From Voacanga thouarsii (Eukaryota > Streptophyta > Magnoliopsida > Gentianales > Apocynaceae): 64,000 nucleotides of DNA. The stretch is from assembly GCA_026120185.1 (NCBI GenBank), contig JANUWF010002207.1, positions 1,674,001 to 1,738,000 on the forward strand, in the 5' to 3' direction. A program made the position numbers and the translations under genes. This document shows positions 56,935-64,000 of this stretch, piece by piece; position 1 is the first letter of the stretch, and each line of letters starts with the position of its first letter. The notes under the pieces are model-generated. The model searched no databases. It was not told where the DNA came from and saw only the letters and a program-made list of their open reading frames with translations.

Positions 56935-57489
56935 TGTTAGTAACTCGGCCATGTAATCAATATCACACTACAAATTAAAACCCAAGTAGCCACCAAAGGA
57001 TCTTTTATACGTGAAATACAAAACAAAGAAAAAGGTAAAAGAATATATCTTTATAGTTTTTGATGTCATCTCTGGTGTTTAAAAATTTCCTACTTGATGA
57101 TGGCGTGATACAACAAGCTTTCTATCGTGAATAGTCTTTCTATTGTATGTGAAAGACCTTAGGGGAGCTGTATAACATTTTTGGTAATATTAAAACACTT
57201 TTCAGAAAGATCTAATTTTCAAAATCCTCCTCTTTAGTTTTTCAGATCGAGAAGTTTACTAGTTATACAAAAAAGAGTTTTGTGCAGCCTTAAAGAGTCG
57301 TCTAGGATCTGAAGGACATAAGATAAGAGATGTGCATTTAATACAAGCATAAATATAGGTTGGTGAGAATCATAAAGATATCTTTTGAATGATTGAAAAC
57401 ATTTGAGCAAAGAAGTTTGCAAGCTGTCATAATTAAATGTAAGGAAAATGAACAAGAGATTTTTTGTGGTTCTATCTTCAAAGATCTAC
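56935..57489 (-). repeat. E10 5' LTR, 3' part only
   Basis: Ends GTTACTAACA on the minus strand before the primer site. Only 555 bases remain before E9 begins at 57490. Not obviously similar to the E4 LTR. No gene seen. Confidence 0.65.
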
Positions 57490-58289
57490 TGTAACACCCC
57501 TACTAATGACAACAGCGGATGCATATCAACACTGGGTGTCGCCCTGTCCAGTTTCCTGGGCAAGGGGTCTTTATAATGAATACAATAGAGTAAATATAAA
57601 CATACAAGGTACAAACTCAACAATATCCCTTGCTGGTGGTCACAAATATACATATATCAGAGAGTCTCATATATGCCATCTCTATATACAACAGAACAAA
57701 GTATATGATCAGAAGGAAAGTTGTCCAGATGTATACTACTAACTTTGTGGTATTGTCCTTCTATCCGTAAGTCCGCTCAGCTCTGGATCCTAAAAAAACG
57801 TAAGATAAAAGACACATATAATTGATAAATCACCCAGTGAGTCTCATGTATGCTAGTGCTTTATGAAAGAACAGAGCTCATAAAACTTTTTTAAAGTAGC
57901 ATATTGTTCTTTTCCTACTGGAAACAGTTTTCAAAACACTCAAAGAAGAAGAGTTTATTCAAAACTCAATCATTATTGAAAAATAGTATTTCAGATTTTA
58001 GATCATTGCCCTAGTTTCCAAAATAATGTCACTTTTCCCATAGAAGATCGGCTTGTATGCAGGTCCCATAGTCATTGTCTTTGGTGCCATGTATCATTGT
58101 ACTGAGTCCGCTACCCCAGAACTCAATCCGTGTGTTGCTAAAATAAGCACTCCGTAGCATACTATAATCAATAGTGCACGCAGCACACAATCCTGATGTT
58201 AATCATGATCAAGGTAGCAAGAGGTTCGAACAACGCCAGGTGTCCAGCCCAGTCTATGAACAACCTGTTGGAAAGGTTCCAAATAAGAT

Positions 58290-58499
58290 ACTGTTACCGA
58301 CAATCAACTGGAGCATGTACTTAGAAGTTTTCATTTTATTAGAGATATTATTGATAAATGAGATGTAAAGGTAGAGAGAGTTCTCACGAACAAGAACATA
58401 GTTGACCCACTTACAAAAGAACTATCCCAGAAGAAGCATGATAGGCATGTTGAGTCATTCAGTATTAGATACATGAATGATTGGCTCTTGTGCAAGTGA
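58290..58499 (+). pseudogene. E8 copia RNase H, C-terminal end
   Basis: Plus strand reads MYLRSFHFIR, then a stop, then VERVLTNKNIVDPLTKELS and YMNDWLLCK with a stop at 58497. Same as the C-terminus of E4 pol. The left limit of copia homology is uncertain (58200-58300); no upstream pol or 5' LTR is present. Confidence 0.72.
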
Positions 58500-58504
58500 A
58501 AGTT

Positions 58505-60294
58505 TGTTAGTGTTGTGACATAGAGGCAATCACTTATACTCTGTATATGACATATTAGTTTTATAATACAAGGCATTATTTATCTTTCAATTTGTTTAGT
58601 TTACTTTCATGTAAAATAACTGTTAGACAAAATCTCTAGTACAACACTGTGTTAAGGAAATCACGATAGAGATCATGATGTGAGATTTCTATTACACCGT
58701 ATAGTGTTAGTACCTAAATAATCCCTAGTCATATTATTAATGACATAGGACATTATTAATGCGTTAAGACTAGCACGTGTTAGACTTCCTGATTTGATCA
58801 GGCGATGGTTCTCACATCCATGAGTGATACTCAAAGTTAACATGTGGATGCTTGTTACTAGAACAAGTACATTAGATGACCTAGGTATGAGATATTTACA
58901 TGGATAACTATTTAGTGCCAGTGATAAAATCTCGTTATAGCAAACATGTAAATATCCTTAGATTTTATATCTCCAAAGTACTTTGTTTGCTGAGCATTGT
59001 ATTTTGATTCCAATCTCTAGAGCCAGATCGAGGGGTGCCTATAGGGTGGATATTAGGTACAATGTGAGGTAAATGAAAGTAGTTGAGGGCATTAATAAAG
59101 GAGCACTCCTAATAGTAAGGGCGAATATCTCACAGCTACTTGTAAGAATTACGACTCGAGAAGTCCTTGGCCAAGGCAATTGTGTATTGGAAACAGTTCC
59201 AATTCACACACATCTGGAATAGTAAATTCCTGTACAATTAGTGTTATATTCGGGCTAGAATTAATATATATTTTGGAGGCAATTGGTACTAATTCCGTAC
59301 TCCAAATCAAATGATATATTGTATGGTGTAAGGTGTTTATTGCACTATAGTTTGTTATTGAATGGTTCATATCAAGCCACTTGACTTCTAAGACTCATGG
59401 GTGGTCATGATGTGTTGCTAGATACTGCTCATGATCTGCTGAGTATGGGTTTGTTAATTGATGGATTAATAAACCAATCCTATTTAGCATTAATAGGTTA
59501 ATTCTAAACTATTAAGGATTAATAATCATAAAGACGTTTGGATTAATTCATATTTTGCTGCCAATAGACTGGAAAACCTAATAGGCCACACACAACAAAT
59601 GACAAAGAACTCAAGATGTTATTGGATAACATTACAGGGTTAATTGTAAGAAGAAGAAGTTTCTGTAATCAAATTATAAATAGTTATAACTTTGTGGGCC
59701 AAATTATAACTTGAAGAACTCATGGGTTCTAATTATAGTAAAGGAATTTAATTCCTTTAGTTTTTTTAGGGAAAACTAATAGGCATATATTTGATATGCT
59801 GAACGGTTTTGGGTGCTTGATGATTTACAGAAACAAAACAGAAAAACTGTTCTTTTTCTTAATGAACCCTAGCTGCCATAACGTCCTGCTAGCACCGAAC
59901 TTCGTAGGATTTTAGAGTTTCTTTTCAAGGTGTGGATTTCTGTTGGAGGTGATTTAACTCTTGAATTGCAGTGGTTTTGACGAACGAACACTGAGAGAGG
60001 TTGTTCTCTTTAGTTGGCAATTAAACAAAACAGTTTGTTGGATCTCGCCTTCAACAGGGAAGAATACTTTTGCAACACTAGTGATTGCACTGAAGGCAAA
60101 AGTGAGTTAGACAATCAAAAGCAGAGGAATTAATTCTTTGGTTGGTGCAAGAAAATTTTATTTTCTGCTATAGAAGGTAATCTCCGTTTCTTTTCTCTAT
60201 TCCCATTTTAATTGCGAACACGTGATCCTTTGGCATGGATTTCATGATCATTTCTTCCGCGCTCTTATCTAATAAGCATGATGAAATCCTAACA
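58505..60294 (+). repeat. E8 copia 3' LTR
   Basis: Starts TGTTAGTGTTGTGACA after the purine-rich GTGCAAGTGAAAGTT and ends ATCCTAACA. 1.79 kb; same family as the E4 and E11 LTRs. Confidence 0.85.
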
Positions 60295-60795
60295 TAACCC
60301 AAATCATAAAGTGCACACAAGGCACATCAATTGCCAGGCTCTAGACGGCTACCCAAGACAACTCATCTCAATGTCTTGTCACCCCATTCGGAGTAAGACA
60401 ATCCCAAGAACTAGGCCGATTATTTGGGTCATCTAACTCTAATGTAGGCTAGTACAAAAATCAAAGTCCTCGCTGAGTTCTCAACCTCACCACTAACAAC
60501 CCCTTCTGACTGATCAGGCCAGAGGGTTATTTGATCCCGTAGGATTTTCAATCAAAATATTTTTGGGGCAAATAACACTTTCTAGAATTTGATCATGCTG
60601 ACTCACAAGTCAGATCATCATTCATAGAGGCTCCGCATGGTCAATCAATTAATTCCATAGGCGTATCAGGCAAATAAAACAATTTCAGGAATCAAAAGTC
60701 GTTTTCCAAAAATCAATCTCATCAAGAAAGATCATTTTTCAAAAACATATCAAAATAGGTTAAAGAGTTCTTCCTTACATTAAAATAAGTTTCTT

Positions 60796-61150
60796 GGAGT
60801 ATTCAGGTTATTTCTCCCCGTATTTGATCATAAAAGTCATTTTCAAGGGCATTCGGGTCATTTTACTCTTACCCGATTTGAAAATTGTTCACAATAGTTC
60901 GAATAAGGATATTTTGGTCATTTACCGAATGCCGAATTCCAAAGGTTTTTATAAAACATTCCAATAAGGATGTTTGAATCATTTTTCAAATATTTGTTTC
61001 CAAAAAGAACTCATTTCAAGAAATCTAGAATTCTAATTTCAAAAGTGGATTAAATTCAAAGTTTCCAAACATATTTCCAGAAAATATTCTAACAAGGGCA
61101 TTCCAGTCAATTTATAGATACCTGATTCCAAGAATTACCAATTCTCAAAA
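60796..61150 (-). repeat. Degenerate ~60-base tandem array in E9 LTR
   Basis: The anchor GGGCATTCGGGTCATTT or a close variant recurs at 60796, 60847, 60907, 60968 and 61095 (spacing 51, 60, 61 and 127), each followed by a CCGATTTGAAAA-like word. Confidence 0.6.
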
Positions 61151-63276
61151 ATCCTAAGCATTGAATCGAAAGGGAATAAATTCATGAAATTCATGCTTTA
61201 CTCATCTAAAAAGGTTTCTAAGCCAAATATGAAATTCATTCAAGTTCAAAATGGCATAAAAACAAGACTTTCTCAGATAAACCATATAGATATTCAGGGA
61301 TTTCCAAAATAGTATAAAACATAGCATTTCATGAAAAAATAAAGCACACTAGCTTTCAAAAGGGTTTTAGAAATCTAAGGGACTCACCTCGTGTCTTCAT
61401 TAATTCTTTCCATTCATAGCTGTTTAATCACCGTCTTTACCATTTTCGACATTCCGTTGGCCCTTTACTGATAAACCTACATAAAAAATCACTTTTGGGT
61501 CAATTTGTGTTCGGCAAAAAAAATCGACGTTTAGCCGAAGTGCTTGATGGGTAGCTGACGTCTAACTGACATTTAGCCGACAGTTAAGGAAAACATTTGA
61601 CTTTCATTCACGTCATTTTTTCATCGTTTGTTCAATTCTTTTGTTTTCCTTTTTCCACACCCCTTCTTCCTTCATGTACAAGGGATGCACTTCATATTTC
61701 CCACTTTCTAAGCAAAAATTCTAAAATTTTGCTGCTTTGACACATGATTTTGTTTTAGATATAACTTTCAATCCACAGCTCTGATTTGGCTCTATGATAT
61801 ACCAAAATGACTGTATAATTTCAATTTTAATTCTGTATAAGCCCTTTTTAGAGTTCCGATTCCTGTGACACGCTACTGGGCAAAAGCAGTCCCAGTAGTT
61901 TTACCGCAATTCCACTGTTCCTGCTCTCCTTTGTTCTTCTTTAATCTTTAACACATTGAAACCATTAATTCATTCAATTCTCCTTCAAATCATCTTCAAT
62001 TCTATAATTTCTAGATTCTAATAGCTGACAAGAGACACAATTATGTAACACAAATTCATTTTTTCTAATTGAAAGCTATTATAATCTATTTTTTCCAACC
62101 AAGTAAATTCCATTTTTACCCTACTTTGAGCATTTATTTCTCCACTAAAACTACCCTTCAAAGAACCACAATTATTCAGTTCTTCCTCTCACAAAAAATC
62201 ATTCAAAGACCCTTAGGCAATCGTCATATATACAAGTATATAGAAGGTTCATACATAAAAGTTCACTAACCCTTGCTTTGATCTGAAATCAAGACATGAA
62301 ATTCACGTTTTCTTGTTGAAATTCACATTAGCTTAATCATCATTCACCCAACAACAACTTTAGTTCAATAAAGGTAGGGTTTTACCTTGTATTTGAGGAG
62401 ATTTTGCTCCAAGAACACTTAAGACTTCACCTAGCACACCAAGAACAAACACTAGCTTTTTTTCTCTCTCGTTTGATTTCTTTTCCTCTTGGTTTTTTTT
62501 TTTTTCCTTCAAGGCTGCACAAAATCTACCTATTTTTACAAGATTTCCACCACCATTTGTTGGTCAAAATTGTGACCAAATTGGTCACAAATTGTGACTA
62601 ACTTTACACATGTCATTTTCTCAAATTTTCACTATTTTCCTTATTATTTCTTAAGCTTATTTATTAAGCTTTTCCAATTACATAATCGCATAAATATTTT
62701 ACTTCTCTAATGATATTTTAACACTTGTTTTTATCCACCAATCACAAAATGCCATACATACCATTTTAACCAACATTTCCAATTTCCTTCAGAAATGACT
62801 AAAATCGGGTGCATAATAGAAAAATATTTCCTTTCACCTTCCAACTCCAAAAATTTTATTCAATCCATTGGTAATACTTAAATTCTTTAATTCCTTCTTT
62901 ATTTGGTCAAATTTGCTATCAGAGTCACAGGTGTGGTCAAAATGATGAAAATGTCCCTGATACCCTAAGTTGCATAATTCACATCAAAACGTGCGTCTCA
63001 TCGCATTGATCAAATTTTCTTTTCAGCGTACCCTCAAATTCTTATTTTGTTAACAATAATAGCCTTCCAAAGATTTATGATATGGGTAGAACAAATCTAA
63101 TAATTACATCCAGGTTTTGACAAAATATTATTATACCAAAATATTCATCTCATTATACCGATCAACTGTACATCGATACAAATTCTCATCCTATTACAAA
63201 TAATAGCTAATCAAAAGTGAAAAGTTAAGGTGTTACATTCTCCCCTCCTTACAAAAATTTCGTCATTGGAATTGGC

Positions 63277-64000
63277 TTACACTTGGAATAGTTCTGGGTA
63301 CTTTTTCAACATCTTTGCCTCTGTTTCCCAAGTTGCATCTTACACTGGGTGATGATTCCACAAAACTTTTACAGGTGCAATCTTCTTATTTCGCAATTCC
63401 TTTTCAACAAACTCTAAGATCCTAATAGGATTTTCCTTATACTTCAAGCTTGGAGTCATCTCAATGGGTTCTTTATTCAAAATGTCGGCAGGGTCAGCCA
63501 CATTCTTCTGGAGTTGGGAGACATGAAACACGTCATGAATTTCTTGAAACTCTATAGGTAATTCCAACTAGTAAGCTACTTTCCAAATCTTCTCAACAAT
63601 TGGGAATGGTCCTATGAACCTAGGCACCAACTTCTTCTCTTGTCCTTTGATTCCTAATTGTCATTATGGAGTCAACTTCAAGAATACACGATCCCCTTCA
63701 GCAAATTCCAAATCTCTCCTATGTTGATCGGCATAGCTTTTCTTTCTACTCTGCGCTACCTCCAACTTGGTCTTGATCATCTCTACAAACTGTCGAACCT
63801 TTTTTAGATCAAAAGCATCATGTTCACTCGTTCTTTGTCCTAAACTTTCCCAATACAATGAGAACCGACATTTCCTTCCATATAAAGCTTCAAATGCGGA
63901 CATTACAATGGTTTATTCATAACTGTTGTTGTTGGAAAATTCTGTATACACTAAATTATCAATCCACTTGGTTCTAAAATCTAAAACACAAGCCCACAAC
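63277..64000 (-). pseudogene. E9 integrase C-terminal part with chromodomain, broken
   Basis: On the minus strand: VLDFRTKWIDNLVY near 63980, FEALYGRKCRFSLYW near 63895, YADQHRRDLEFAEGDRVF near 63710, a stop at 63664, IHDVFHVSQLQKN near 63535 and the chromodomain RILEFVEKELRNKKIAPVKV with DATWETE, ending FQV and a stop at 63277. A further TAA at about 63340 lies in the chromodomain. The catalytic core lies right of the window. Confidence 0.85.

Larger units (their letters stand above)
57490..63237 (-). repeat. E9 3' LTR, split by E8
   Basis: Starts TGTAACACCTTAAC at 63237 and ends GGGGTGTTACA at 57490; about 3.6 kb without E8. Contains a degenerate 60-base tandem array (60796-61150) and a CGGC-rich patch near 61505-61585. 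No protein gene seen in 60295-63237. Confidence 0.82.
57490..64000 (-). mobile_element. E9: Tekay-like Ty3/gypsy chromovirus, 3' part (continues beyond window)
   Basis: 3' LTR (63237 to 57490, split by E8), polypurine tract AAGGAGGGGAGAA (63238-63250) and the end of pol. LTR terminus GGGGTGTTACA and the chromodomain place it near E6, but it is a different family. Confidence 0.85.

Noticed and set aside
1..64000. Host genes, rRNA, bacterial-type operons, organelle inserts
   Set aside because: I looked for conserved non-transposon protein motifs on both strands and saw none; every recognisable coding block belongs to an LTR element.

Overview
This is a eudicot-like plant nuclear DNA window made almost entirely of nested LTR retrotransposons. 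I found no host protein gene, rRNA, intact tRNA gene or CRISPR array. The plant assignment rests on the retroelement lineages (Ty3/gypsy chromoviruses of Tekay/Del type and CRM-like type, Athila/Tat-type elements with a tRNA-Asp-like primer site, Ty1/copia elements with a tRNA-Met primer site), the AT-rich background and the many plant-style microsatellites. The species cannot be told from the sequence. Every coding region is broken by stops and/or frameshifts. I label the elements E1 to E12.

Layout from left to right. E1 (1-7326, minus) is an Athila/Tat-type element without pol; it carries a broken gag and a broken 'putative plant transposon protein' ORF. E2 is a plus-strand element seen only as its 3' end (7327-8036) and 3' LTR (8037-14578); that LTR is split by E3 (9397-13902, minus), a relative of E1 with a different ORF (ORF-X) and only one LTR. 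Next comes a broken plant-transposon-protein ORF (E12, 14579-17878) carrying a copia solo LTR (E11, 15778-17587).

The centre is a stack of insertions. A minus-strand copia element E10 supplies the base (gag start at 17879-17958, leader at 54966-56934, 5' LTR from 56935). E5 (17971-47201, minus, ORF-X family) sits just upstream of the E10 gag ATG. E6 (20827-44035, minus, Tekay chromovirus with 4.3 kb LTRs) is inside E5. E4 (23807-32915, plus, complete copia with target duplication CTTGT) is inside the 3' LTR of E6. E7 (47209-54965, minus, CRM-like chromovirus, target duplication GACCT) landed three bases beyond the end of E5. On the right, E9 (57490 to beyond the window, minus, Tekay-like) cuts the E10 LTR, and a 5'-truncated copia, E8 (about 58290-60294), lies in the E9 LTR.

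Autonomous-type elements (E4, E6, E7, E9) encode gag, protease, reverse transcriptase/RNase H and integrase remnants. E1, E3 and E5 have no pol but share LTR layout, leader, primer site and polypurine tract, so they look like a group of non-autonomous elements mobilised in trans. The most notable points are ORF-X, shared by E3 and E5; a GC-rich palindrome cassette placed about 105-132 bp upstream of a TATA box in LTRs of unrelated families; an acidic extra ORF upstream of gag in E6; a tRNA-like segment inside the E6 LTRs; and a CRM-like pol ORF that runs through the polypurine tract into the 3' LTR of E7. All boundaries and similarities were judged by eye.
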